A stretch of 25,029 nucleotides of DNA from a virus. The stretch spans positions 1 to 25,029 of the IMG/VR virus record IMGVR_UViG_3300012704_000289; one strand, written 5' to 3'. The notes under the pieces are model-generated. The model was not told the DNA's origin, did not search any database, and saw nothing but the letters and a program-made list of their open reading frames with translations. Position 1 is the stretch's first letter. Every line of letters begins with the position of its first letter. Made by a program: the position numbers and the translations under genes. This document shows, piece after piece, positions 14,926-22,954 of the stretch.

Positions 14926-15420
14926 GTGAGCGGCGCACTTAATCTGATCATGGGAAACAGTGGAGGCAGTGGTGGCGCACGGGTTACTGTGGGTACTACA
15001 AGTTCTACCAATTCGGGTGGCACCAACTCGTTTGCTTGGTGGGGGTGGACTACTATCACCAATACCGGCGCAGGTATTTCACCTTGGTTGCTTTATCCCG
15101 ATAGTCCTCCTACATCAGCAGGTAGTGTTTCTCCGGCAACGTATGTTGTTAATGGTCTGACTATCTTGGGTGTGATTTCTCGTAGTCTTCCTAACGGAAC
15201 AACAGACGCGAACATCTACTATGTTTATGTTTCTGGTAACAACACAACCGGGATCAATACACTGACGGTCAACGGAACTGTGCTGACAAGCCCAACGGCT
15301 ACTTACGACAGCACGAGCCAAGGCAGCGTATCAAATACTCGGTTTGCGTTTAGTCATTCAGATAACCCTACGTTATTCGGTACTACAGTGGGTGCGCAAA
15401 TACCCATCAGCATTTCTTAA
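14926..15420 (+). CDS. Short fibre or tail-tip protein
   Basis: The 164-residue product is Thr/Ser/Gly/Asn-rich and starts SGALNLIMGNSGGSGG, closely echoing the next gene's GAILNVIGPSGGGF. Downstream it has a Trp-rich segment (SFAWWGWTTITNTG) and strands (NGLTILGVISRSL, ANIYYVYVSGN, NTLTVNGTVL). No family recognised. The start is GTG 14926, since the frame has no earlier in-frame start after the previous stop at 14916; the ribosome site is weak (TAAGG). Position and composition argue for a fibre-associated or receptor-binding accessory. Confidence 0.65.
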   Translation: MSGALNLIMGNSGGSGGARVTVGTTSSTNSGGTNSFAWWGWTTITNTGAGISPWLLYPDSPPTSAGSVSPATYVVNGLTILGVISRSLPNGTTDANIYYVYVSGNNTTGINTLTVNGTVLTSPTATYDSTSQGSVSNTRFAFSHSDNPTLFGTTVGAQIPISIS

Positions 15421-15429
15421 GGATTCAAA

Positions 15430-16062
15430 ATGGGCGCTATTCTTAATGTGATTGGTCCAAGTGGTGGCGGGTTTACGCCGCAGACTGTTGTCATTACAAC
15501 GACAGGCTCGTTCACTCAAGCGATTCCCTCTGGCGCATCCAATATGATCATCGAAGTCTGGGCCGGTGGCGGTGGCGGTGGCGGTTACGATACGACTGGT
15601 ACGAATCCCGGCGGCGGTGGCGGTGCGGGTGCGTATGCCATTACTGCAACCGCTTACAACGTCAGCACGGCGTCGGGGCAGACAATTGTCGGTTCGGTTG
15701 GTGCGGGTGGTTTGGGTGGCGCGTCAAATCTTAGCGGCGGTAATAACGGCTCAATCGGAACGTCGTCGCTCATCAATACATCGGGAACTTACGCAAGCAT
15801 CAATGCGATTACTGTTAACCCCGGAAATTTTGGTAACAAGGGATCGGTAGGAACAGGTGGTACCGGTGGTACAACAACAACCGCAACCAACTGGACATCG
15901 ACGGCAGGTGGTAATGGACAGCCGGGAACAACAACAGGAGCGGGTGGTATTCCTGTTACCGGTGTACATGGAGGCCCTTATGGCGGAGGCGGCGCGGGTG
16001 GCACGGGTACAGGTACTGCGCCGTCCGGATCTAACGGCGCTGTGGTGTTTTACTTCTACTAA
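15430..16062 (+). CDS. Glycine-rich fibre-tip protein
   Basis: This 210-residue protein contains MIIEVWAGGGGGGGYDTTG, then NPGGGGGAGAYAITATAYNV and GPYGGGGAGGTGTGTAPSG, matching the glycine-rich domain type found at phage fibre tips, where polyglycine helices carry receptor-contacting loops. The short Gly-run is followed by strand patterns (YASINAITVNPGNFG). The N-terminus GAILNVIGPSGGG matches the preceding gene's, which may be a common attachment signal. The ATG has TAAGGATTC upstream at its own spacing. Tip-type function is inferred from family resemblance; no receptor can be predicted. Confidence 0.75.
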   Translation: MGAILNVIGPSGGGFTPQTVVITTTGSFTQAIPSGASNMIIEVWAGGGGGGGYDTTGTNPGGGGGAGAYAITATAYNVSTASGQTIVGSVGAGGLGGASNLSGGNNGSIGTSSLINTSGTYASINAITVNPGNFGNKGSVGTGGTGGTTTTATNWTSTAGGNGQPGTTTGAGGIPVTGVHGGPYGGGGAGGTGTGTAPSGSNGAVVFYFY

Positions 16063-16071
16063 GGAGTTCGC

Positions 16072-16416
16072 ATGGGACTTTTTAAGTACATTCAGAATGC
16101 CCCCAAGTTCTTCGAACTCTTCAAAGAGGGCAAAGAAGTTGCAGATCCTGCGACTTGGAAAAATAGGACGATTGCAACCAACGTAATCCTTGCGCTCCTT
16201 GGCACGGCCCTTGGTCTTGCCAAGGTTTTTGGTTTCAACGTGAGTTTAGACAGTGACACCACACAGAATCTGGCTGCGGGGATTGTTGCTATCGTCACTT
16301 CTGCTAACGCAGTCATGCACACAATTACGTCAGCAAGGGTTGGCGTGTCATCCAACAGCGGGGGTAGTACCGCCGAAGGACAGTCAGATAACGTTAGTAA
16401 GCCTCCAGAAGGCTGA
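16072..16416 (+). CDS. Holin-like membrane protein with two predicted helices
   Basis: The 114-residue product has an N-terminal amphipathic part (FKYIQNAPKFFELFK), the motif ADPATWKNR at 24-32, two hydrophobic segments at about 33-54 (IATNVILALLGTALGLAKVF) and 66-86 (NLAAGIVAIVTSANAVMHTI), and a polar tail. Two-helix membrane proteins of this size just upstream of the lysozyme are typical class II holins. AAGGAG precedes the ATG. The 43-base gap to the next gene holds GAGGAC, a ribosome site for that gene. A second small membrane protein lies at 4855, so which one is the holin is open. Confidence 0.65.
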   Translation: MGLFKYIQNAPKFFELFKEGKEVADPATWKNRTIATNVILALLGTALGLAKVFGFNVSLDSDTTQNLAAGIVAIVTSANAVMHTITSARVGVSSNSGGSTAEGQSDNVSKPPEG

Positions 16417-16459
16417 GTTCGATATTGGTTTTTCGTGCAAATTAACAGAGGACTGAACA

Positions 16460-16810
16460 ATGAGTTTTTTCAATACGCTTGAGCAAGACGTTGCGGCTTT
16501 GGGTAAGTGGTTCAACGGCAATCCGGTTGGCGCGGCTATCGAAGCCGACTTCCGTGCGGCGATTGCTGAACTGCAAAGCATCGCGGTCGCTGATCTTGAG
16601 AACGCGGTCAAGGTGATCGGTTTGGCTGCGCTTGGCGGTCTCGCCACGGGTGGCACGGCGGGCGCTATCGCTGCGGGCATCGCCTCGGCTCAGACTGAGT
16701 TCAAGACCGTCGGTGTGGACATCTCGACCAAGACGATCAACACGCTCGTCAGCACGGTTGTGAATCAGGTCTCGGCCCAGACCACTCCGGCTCCGGTGGT
16801 AGCGCCGTAA
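16460..16810 (+). CDS. Ala/Gly-rich small protein, possible lysis or membrane accessory
   Basis: The 116-residue product has a helical first half (LEQDVAALGKWF, IEADFRAAIAELQSIAVAD), a hydrophobic Gly/Ala-rich segment at about 50-77 (VKVIGLAALGGLATGGTAGA), and a Thr/Val-rich second half ending APVVAP. It could be a membrane-active or antiholin-like protein, or a small virion protein; a name cannot be given. It sits between the holin candidate and the lysozyme and its stop overlaps the lysozyme start by one base (TAATG), so it is translated with it. Confidence 0.65.
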   Translation: MSFFNTLEQDVAALGKWFNGNPVGAAIEADFRAAIAELQSIAVADLENAVKVIGLAALGGLATGGTAGAIAAGIASAQTEFKTVGVDISTKTINTLVSTVVNQVSAQTTPAPVVAP

Positions 16811-17253
16811 TGATGCACCGTATGAATGTCAGTCCAAACTGCGCGGCAATCACCAAGCAGTTTGAGGGGTGTAGGCTGGAGGCATATTTATGCCCCGCTG
16901 AAAAGTGGACGATTGGCTATGGTCATACGGGGCCAGATGTTTACGAGAAGCTGAAAATTGATCAGGCTCGTGCTGATCAATTATTGATGCTGGACCTGCT
17001 GACCGCACAGAGTACCGTCAACAATTTGGTTGAACCTCAGATCAGTCAAAATCAATTCGATGCTCTGTGCGATTTTGTTTTCAATTGCGGATCGGGCAAC
17101 TTCAAGACTTCGACTCTACTGAAATTGATTAATCAGCAGAAGTTTGATGAAGCAGTGTTGGAGTTCGCCAAATGGAATAAGGGTGGCGGTAAGGTGCTTC
17201 CGGGCCTGACCAAACGCCGCGCTGCTGAAGCTGAGTTGTTCGCGAAGGTGTAA
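16810..17253 (+). CDS. Endolysin, GH24 lysozyme (muramidase)
   Basis: This 147-residue enzyme would cleave the glycan between N-acetylmuramic acid and N-acetylglucosamine in the cell wall. The catalytic region is KQFEGCRLEAYLCPAEKW followed by TIGYGHTG. Aligned to T4 lysozyme (E11, D20, T26), the residues are E19, C28 and T34, with the family spacing of 8 and 5 intervening residues; the Asp position is a Cys, a known variation in GH24 endolysins. The C-terminal lobe has NQFDALCDFVFNCG and FAKWNKGGGKVLPGLTKRR. There is no signal or anchor sequence visible, so it probably needs the holin to reach the wall. Its length (147) suits the family. Starts at 16810, 16813 and 16822 are all in frame; the first overlaps the preceding stop and is used here. 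Codons are somewhat AT-richer than the neighbours'. Confidence 0.88.
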   Translation: MMHRMNVSPNCAAITKQFEGCRLEAYLCPAEKWTIGYGHTGPDVYEKLKIDQARADQLLMLDLLTAQSTVNNLVEPQISQNQFDALCDFVFNCGSGNFKTSTLLKLINQQKFDEAVLEFAKWNKGGGKVLPGLTKRRAAEAELFAKV

Positions 17254-17255
17254 CG

Positions 17256-19631
17256 ATGCCACTCGTCAAATTACCGTTCACGCCCGGAGTCAATAAAGAA
17301 GTCACGTCTTACGCAGAGACGGGAACATACTTCAATGCTGACAAGATCCGGTTTCGTTCGGGGTTTGTCGAGAAAATCGGCGGGTGGACTAACGCCTATC
17401 CGAACGCAACCTTCAACGGCGTCGCTCGTACGTTACTTTCTTGGGTAAGTTACGACGGTTACAAGTTGACGGCGATTGGGACGAACCAGAGGTATTACGT
17501 CCAATACGGTAATGCCTACAACGACATTACTCCGGTACGTACTACCTCTGGTGCGTTGACCAATCCGTTCACGACGAGCGGCACGACGAGTCTCATTACG
17601 GTAACTGCGACAGGCCACGGCGCAGGAACAGGATCGTACGTCACGATCACCAGTACGGCTCCTGTGGGTGGTTATACGGTCAGCGGTCAATACGAGATCA
17701 TCTCGGTCGTTGACGGTAACACCTTCACGATCAACGCTTACCCGACAATCCCTACTGCCGGAACGGGCGGTGGAACAGTCAACATCACCTACGGCATCAA
17801 TGCCGGTGGTGGTACGGTCACGTCATCTAACGGATGGGGTGCCGGTGTCTGGGGCGGCGTGACGGGCGTATCCAGTACCGGTTGGGGGCAAGGCGCACTT
17901 ACTGCCATCAGCATCCCATTGCAGTTGTGGTCGCAATGCAACTTCAACCAAGACCTGATTTTCTCGTCTACGTCTGGCGCGATCTATTACTGGCAGTACG
18001 GCACGGGCGGCACCACGCTATCTACTTCGGCGGTGACGCTTAATGCGTTCGCGGCTACACAGGTCAAAGGTACGGCGGTCGTAACAGTCGGCGGCACGAA
18101 CGTCTCGCAGATCACGGTAGACAACTCGTTCTATATTACGTCGGGTTCCACCGTCACGATCAATACGAGTTCGGGAACTGTTCCGGCGGGAACCTACGTC
18201 ACCTCAGCCTACAGCAATGGCTTTGTCGTTACCTTGAGCGGCAACGTAACAGTCTCGGCTGGGGACATTCTCAACTTCAGCTATGCGGGTTATTCAGTAC
18301 CTAACCAGACTAACAAAGTGATTGGTTCTAGCACCTTGCAGTTCACGATCTGCATCGGAGCAAACCCATACGATCCTACGAACTTCAACACCACGTTCAA
18401 TCCTATGATTGTACGGTGGTCGGATCAATCCAATGCGTACGAATGGGTGCCGCAGACGCAGAACCAGTCGGGTGAGACGCCGTTGTCGAACGGATCGTAC
18501 CTGATCACAGCGGTTAACAACCGTCAGGAAATTCTGGTCTGGTCGAACACGACCTTGTACTCCATGCAGTACGTTGGTCCGCCGCTGACCTTTTCGTTCA
18601 CGATCCTCCAAGACAACGTGTCGATCATCTCGCCCAACGCGGCGGTGACCATCAACAACATCACGTACTGGATGGGTCTGGATCGGTTCTACGTGTACTC
18701 AGGTAGCGTTCAGACGTTGCCTTGCACTCTGAAAAGATACATCTACAGCAACATTAACTACGCGCAGCAGAATCAGATTGTTTGCGGCTTCAACGAAGCC
18801 TTCAACGAAATCTGGTGGCATTATCCGTCGGCTACGAGCAGCGTCAACGACAGTTACGTCATCTACAATTATCTGGATAACGTCTGGTACCCCGGTACGA
18901 TGAATCGTACGGCGTGGTTAGATTCTCAGTATCAGCAATATCCTATGGGGGTATTCAGCCTCCAAAAGACGTATTTGAGCGGGAACATCACGGCTACCAC
19001 TACACAGATTCAGGTACTGAACAGTACGACGTATCCCACGTCGGGTACGGTTACGATTGATAACGAGCAGATCTCCTACTCTGGCGTTTCTGTATCTAAC
19101 AACACGTTGAATAATTGCGTACGTGGCATCAACAACACGACTGCTGCTACGCACAATATCTACGCGCCCGTAACGTACAGCGTACCCAATCAGATCATCT
19201 GGCACGAAAACGGACAAGATGACGGCACTCCGGCAACGCCGTTGCCGATCTACTCTTACATTGAGTCTACGGACGTATCGTTAGGCGACGGTCATAAGTT
19301 CTCGTACATCTGGCGCATCGTGCCGGATGTCACGTTCACGAATTCGACCGCAGCGAATCCGGTCATGTATATGACTCTTGAGCCTAGGCAGGACTCGGGA
19401 TCGGCCTATACGACATCGGTGGGCGGGTTTACGACGGATGTCATGAGCGTGGCAAATACGGCGCTGCCCGTAGCCCCGACGTACACTTATCCGGTAGAAC
19501 AGTACACGGGTCAAATCTACACTCGGGTTCGTGGACGCCAGATGGCGGTCAAGTATTACTCGCAGGACTTGGGTGTCATGTGGCAGGTTGGTGCTAATCG
19601 CTACGATATTCGTCCGGATGGGAGACGGTAG
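17256..19631 (+). CDS. Large tail-hub or stopper-type virion protein
   Basis: The 791-residue product opens with KLPFTPGVNKEVTSYAETG, then FNADKIRFRSGFVEKIGGW, a strongly conserved start in podovirus-type proteins that I connect with head closure or the tail hub; the P22-gp10-type stabilising proteins are a possible relation. A beta domain inserted near residues 91-175 has TATGHGAGTGSYVTITS and NTFTINAYP. Further beta stretches occur near 270-340. A small inserted domain at about 573-640 has TATTTQIQVLNSTTYPTSG and IDNEQISYSG, a known phage insert. The rest has many Trp/Tyr strands (IWWHYPS, NYLDNVWYPGTM, WLDSQYQQYPMG) consistent with a beta-propeller. It starts 3 bases after the lysozyme stop. 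Confidence 0.75.
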   Translation: MPLVKLPFTPGVNKEVTSYAETGTYFNADKIRFRSGFVEKIGGWTNAYPNATFNGVARTLLSWVSYDGYKLTAIGTNQRYYVQYGNAYNDITPVRTTSGALTNPFTTSGTTSLITVTATGHGAGTGSYVTITSTAPVGGYTVSGQYEIISVVDGNTFTINAYPTIPTAGTGGGTVNITYGINAGGGTVTSSNGWGAGVWGGVTGVSSTGWGQGALTAISIPLQLWSQCNFNQDLIFSSTSGAIYYWQYGTGGTTLSTSAVTLNAFAATQVKGTAVVTVGGTNVSQITVDNSFYITSGSTVTINTSSGTVPAGTYVTSAYSNGFVVTLSGNVTVSAGDILNFSYAGYSVPNQTNKVIGSSTLQFTICIGANPYDPTNFNTTFNPMIVRWSDQSNAYEWVPQTQNQSGETPLSNGSYLITAVNNRQEILVWSNTTLYSMQYVGPPLTFSFTILQDNVSIISPNAAVTINNITYWMGLDRFYVYSGSVQTLPCTLKRYIYSNINYAQQNQIVCGFNEAFNEIWWHYPSATSSVNDSYVIYNYLDNVWYPGTMNRTAWLDSQYQQYPMGVFSLQKTYLSGNITATTTQIQVLNSTTYPTSGTVTIDNEQISYSGVSVSNNTLNNCVRGINNTTAATHNIYAPVTYSVPNQIIWHENGQDDGTPATPLPIYSYIESTDVSLGDGHKFSYIWRIVPDVTFTNSTAANPVMYMTLEPRQDSGSAYTTSVGGFTTDVMSVANTALPVAPTYTYPVEQYTGQIYTRVRGRQMAVKYYSQDLGVMWQVGANRYDIRPDGRR

Positions 19632-19822
19632 TGCCAAACATCGTCACATCCAAGGCTCCCAACTTACCCCTGCCTACCCCGGCACACGACCCCAAGTACG
19701 ACCATCAGGTCAACAATTCTTTGCGGTTGTATTTCAACCAAGTAGATAATTCGACGGCCCAATTGGCAACCGCGGCAAACAGCGGGGCGGTACAACAGTG
19801 GCTTGATGGGGGTTGTTTCTAA
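19631..19822 (+). CDS. Small virion-region protein (63 residues)
   Basis: The GTG at 19631 overlaps the preceding TAG by one base, and the frame ends TAA at 19820-19822, which overlaps the next ATG by one base. The product has a polar start (PNIVTSKAPNLPLPTPAHDP) and a helix (DHQVNNSLRLYFNQVDN). Small proteins with NLPLP and N-N-x-L-R-L-Y-F-N-Q-x-D patterns recur in aquatic podoviruses, as far as I recall, and their function is unknown. A small head or tail accessory is possible. Confidence 0.7.
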   Translation: MPNIVTSKAPNLPLPTPAHDPKYDHQVNNSLRLYFNQVDNSTAQLATAANSGAVQQWLDGGCF

Positions 19823-20211
19823 TGGCGAACTTTCAGAATATCGTTCCTAAGCGTTTGGCGCAAGCATCTTCCGGGACGGCGTATGCGAACACCTCGTATG
19901 CGTCTATTTATACGGTGCCGTCTGGTACGCGTACGTTCGTGAAGGACATGGACATCTGCAATACGACGGGTAGTTCCGTGAACGTGATTGTGTGCTTTGT
20001 CCCTGCCGCATCGACTACGGTTTTAGGTACCCCCGGCGTTGCGAACGCGATCTATTACAACGTGGCTATCGCAGCCAACACGACGTTGCAGTGGAAGGGT
20101 ACGCAGATTCTAAACGGCCCTGCCGACAATACTCAGGCCGGTGACACTATCCAATTTAAGGCAAGTGCCGCCGGGGTCACGATTACAATCTCAGGTGGCG
20201 AAGCCACTTAA
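19822..20211 (+). CDS. Small beta-rich structural protein
   Basis: The start is ATG 19822, overlapping the previous stop as TAATG; an upstream TTG at 19813 would overlap needlessly. The 129-residue product has PKRLAQASSGTAYANTSYAS, then YTVPSGTRTFVKDMDICNT, then TTLQWKGTQILNGP and ends in VTITISGGEA. This order of strands is common to small structural proteins of environmental phages, possibly a tail or decoration subunit. No enzyme motif is present. Between it and the following gene lies a 15-base spacer with no strong ribosome site. Confidence 0.75.
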   Translation: MANFQNIVPKRLAQASSGTAYANTSYASIYTVPSGTRTFVKDMDICNTTGSSVNVIVCFVPAASTTVLGTPGVANAIYYNVAIAANTTLQWKGTQILNGPADNTQAGDTIQFKASAAGVTITISGGEAT

Positions 20212-20226
20212 TACAGCGGTGTAACT

Positions 20227-22155
20227 ATGTTTAGACCAATGGCTCATCACCCGCACAACATGGCTCAGGGCCTTGCTTCGTTGGGTCGCGGCGGTGACTC
20301 GACGCTTGTGCATATGTCTCCCGCTGAAGTGCAGGGGTTACAGAACCTTGCCTTGCGACACGGCGGTTCGCTGACGCGCAACCCGCACACGGGCTTACCG
20401 GAGGCAGGGTTCCTGTCATCTATCCTGCCCATGATCGGCGGTGCGCTGACGGCAGTATTCGCGCCTGAATTTCTTCCAGAAGAAGCCGCCGCTACGGGCT
20501 TGATCGCCAAGGCGTCCGGTGAAACATGGAAGCAATCAATCATGGCGGGTCTCAGCGCATACGGCGCGGGATCGGCGGCGTCTTCCATTGGGAACTTTGC
20601 CACGGCAGAAACGCCAATTCAGATCACTGCGGAGACACCTTCGATTACTAGCGATTTTGCGGCTAACGCCAGCAACGCATATAACGTGCCTGTTATGGAT
20701 TCTACGGGCAGTTGGGGATCAGTCAGCCCAATGGAATTGGGTAATCCCGCTACTTCTGGCATTCCGGGGGTAACTGAAGATCTCAGCGCGGCTGGCGCTG
20801 CGCCTCCTGCTCCGCCTATTGGATCTGGTGTACTTGCAGATACAAATCCTTTAGCCAATATGCCGACAACGCAGACCGTACTTGATCAACCGGGGGCAAC
20901 GATTCCCGGGCAATCGGGTATATCGAATTTCGGTAAGCAACTAATGCAGCATCCGTTGGATACGACCAAACAGTTCTATCAAGGACTTGGTCCACACCCG
21001 ATGATGGCGGCGGCGGGTCTGGCGGGTGGTATTGGCAATACATTGCAGTCTCTACAAAATACCGGAAATATCCCCGGCGTGACCAACCAGAACGAATATT
21101 ACGTTCAGGCTCCGGGTGGCAAGCCGTTGTACACCCCCGGCACGATCAACCCGAACATTGCCAAACTGGGTTACCTCCCGGCGGGTCAGGAAGCGTTCAT
21201 TGGTCAGGGTTTCAACCCCGGCGTGTGGACTACGACCTCCCCGGTACAGGCACAGACGGCAACCGCCGGAACTCCGTTGATGACTGGCACGGGTGTGGCG
21301 GGTGCAAAAGAAGGCGGGTTGATGGGTCTCAAGAAGCGTCACTTCGACGCAGGTGGCTCGACCGTATCTCCGGCAACGGGCAATCAGATGTTGGCTGCGG
21401 CTCAAGCAAATTATCCCGGCCCTGCGGCGGCGCAAGTGACTCCGCAATCTCAGATCCTGTCTGGAATGAACGGGCTTTACGCAGGACAGTTGGCACAATC
21501 AGCCTTGCAGCAATCGCCCAATATGCTCGCTCCGCCTCCGTCTTCGGACGCGATGAATCAGTATCTTTCTGGAATCAATCAGATGATCACCCCGTCCACG
21601 ATAACGGGCGGTGCGATCACTCCAGAACCCTCGACTTCTCCGGTCAACGCGCTCCCGACGGGCGATACCCCTAACACGCCGTCTCTCAGCACTTTGTGGC
21701 AGAATCCGTATTCCGGACGCGGACGCCTTGGTGATGGCGGCGGTTATGGGATGTACAACATGGGTATGGATTACTCGCCTTCCGCGCTTATTGGAGATGG
21801 ATCTGATTTTGGGGCAGGGGGCAAGGCGCATGGTGGAGTCATCGATCATATGGCTCATGGCGGTCTGGCCGATCTGCAACCGACCTACGCTGCGGGAGGC
21901 AAACTCTTAAGGGGTGACGGCGATGGAATGTCGGATTCGATCCCTGCGGTCATCCACGGTCCCAAACCACAACGTGCAGCTCTTGCAGACGGAGAATTCG
22001 TTATCCCCGCGGACGTTGTTTCGCACCTTGGTAACGGATCGACGGAAGCCGGATCACGCAAACTCTATGCGATGATGGACAAGATTCGTTACGCACGAAC
22101 CGGAAACAAGAAGCAAGGCAAGCAGATCAACCCTGACAAGTTTATGCCAACATGA
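20227..22155 (+). CDS. Large virion protein, probably internal/ejected
   Basis: The 642-residue product starts with a conserved-looking block DSTLVHMSPAEVQGLQNLAL (~24-43), then ThrArgAsn-Pro (LTRNPHTGLPEAGF) and a hydrophobic segment at ~64-78. The middle is Pro/Gly/Ala-rich and probably disordered. The C-terminal part has GG boxes (KEGGLMGLKKRHFDAGG, then AHGGVIDHMAHGGLADL, AAGGKLLRG) and a conserved ending SDSIPAVIHG, ADGEFVIPADVVSHLGNG and KLYAMMDKIRYARTG at ~565-630. Such proteins accompany adaptor-type podovirus modules and may be carried inside the particle and ejected; that role is inferred. Codon use is like neighbours. Confidence 0.7.
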   Translation: MFRPMAHHPHNMAQGLASLGRGGDSTLVHMSPAEVQGLQNLALRHGGSLTRNPHTGLPEAGFLSSILPMIGGALTAVFAPEFLPEEAAATGLIAKASGETWKQSIMAGLSAYGAGSAASSIGNFATAETPIQITAETPSITSDFAANASNAYNVPVMDSTGSWGSVSPMELGNPATSGIPGVTEDLSAAGAAPPAPPIGSGVLADTNPLANMPTTQTVLDQPGATIPGQSGISNFGKQLMQHPLDTTKQFYQGLGPHPMMAAAGLAGGIGNTLQSLQNTGNIPGVTNQNEYYVQAPGGKPLYTPGTINPNIAKLGYLPAGQEAFIGQGFNPGVWTTTSPVQAQTATAGTPLMTGTGVAGAKEGGLMGLKKRHFDAGGSTVSPATGNQMLAAAQANYPGPAAAQVTPQSQILSGMNGLYAGQLAQSALQQSPNMLAPPPSSDAMNQYLSGINQMITPSTITGGAITPEPSTSPVNALPTGDTPNTPSLSTLWQNPYSGRGRLGDGGGYGMYNMGMDYSPSALIGDGSDFGAGGKAHGGVIDHMAHGGLADLQPTYAAGGKLLRGDGDGMSDSIPAVIHGPKPQRAALADGEFVIPADVVSHLGNGSTEAGSRKLYAMMDKIRYARTGNKKQGKQINPDKFMPT

Positions 22156-22583
22156 CATACGGAATTACATTCGTACCCTACGGGCAGATCAGTTTTGTAC
22201 TGCCGTCGCTCATGAACTATCTGACTAAGTCAGAGTTCTGGACCCGTGGTCGTGCGAATGTAGATGACATTGTTCGATTTCTGTTTACTGGACAGATGCA
22301 GTTATGGGCGATCTTTGATCAAGAAACCCAACAGATACATGCATTCATCATTACGGAAATCAAACAATATCCTCAGTCTAAGATGTTTGTCTGGCAATAC
22401 GGAGCCGGGGAAATCGGAGTCTTGGAAGCGACTAACACGTTGGTTGTCGAGACCATAGAGAAAGCCGCTAAAGATTCCGGTTGCGAGGGCATGGAAATCA
22501 TGGGGCGTCCGGGTTGGAGACGCGAAGCCAAACGCTTTGGGTTCACATCTGAAACTGTTATGTACGAGAAGTTCTTCGAATGA
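22152..22583 (+). CDS. GNAT-fold-like protein
   Basis: The 143-residue product has a beta/alpha order like an acetyltransferase fold: strand (QLWAIFDQ), strand (IHAFIITEIKQYP), strand (KMFVWQYGAGE), helix (LVVETIEKAAKDSG), strand (GMEIMGRPGW), then RREAKRFGF and YEKFF. The GRPGWRREAKRFGF stretch (118-131) with Y-x-K resembles the A/B region seen in phage proteins with this fold, including the T7 gp13-type internal-region protein. No classic Q/R-x-x-G-x-G/A acetyl-CoA loop is obvious, so it may not be an active enzyme. It overlaps both neighbours by four bases (ATGA), so it is translationally coupled to the big virion protein before it and the cupin after it. Confidence 0.7.
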   Translation: MTYGITFVPYGQISFVLPSLMNYLTKSEFWTRGRANVDDIVRFLFTGQMQLWAIFDQETQQIHAFIITEIKQYPQSKMFVWQYGAGEIGVLEATNTLVVETIEKAAKDSGCEGMEIMGRPGWRREAKRFGFTSETVMYEKFFE

Positions 22584-22951
22584 CTACTCATATTGAATTG
22601 ATTATGGAAGGCGATGACGAAGGCATCATGTATGTCTTTGATAGAGCCGGGGAAGGTCTCATGATGCATGATCATGATCACACTTCTGCACATAACATTC
22701 TTGTACTGAAAGGCAAGGTTGTAGTTTACGGCGATCTTCCTGCCGTCGTGATGGCTCCCGGTTTTGAGTATCCAATCGATTGGTCTCGGCAGCATGAAGT
22801 AATTGCGCTTGAAGATGGCACGACCATTTTCAACAGGCTTTTGAATGGGGTGCCCTCAGAGTTCCGCACCCTCCCGCCAGATAAACGAAGCGGTTCGATG
22901 GACGATACTCTGCATAACCCAATTCCTTACCATACAGCTTTGACGAGGTGA
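22580..22951 (+). CDS. Cupin-fold small protein
   Basis: The 123-residue product has a cupin-like metal-binding motif: M-H-D-H-D-H-T-S-A-H at 29-38 (H30, H32, H34, H38), then the strand NILVLKGKVVVYG, and the second part APGFEYPIDWSRQHEVIAL, with P60, G61 and H72. This gives three to five candidate metal ligands. Small cupins occur in environmental phage virion operons, as I recall; metal storage, a ring-shaped structural role or an enzyme are all possible. Start ATG overlaps the previous stop as ATGA. The following gene begins 3 bases after its stop. Confidence 0.75.
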   Translation: MTTHIELIMEGDDEGIMYVFDRAGEGLMMHDHDHTSAHNILVLKGKVVVYGDLPAVVMAPGFEYPIDWSRQHEVIALEDGTTIFNRLLNGVPSEFRTLPPDKRSGSMDDTLHNPIPYHTALTR

Positions 22952-22954
22952 CCT

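Noticed and set aside
19813-19821. Upstream TTG start for the small structural gene
   Set aside because: The ATG at 19822 overlaps the preceding stop as TAATG, the pattern used elsewhere here, and starts at the conserved residues.
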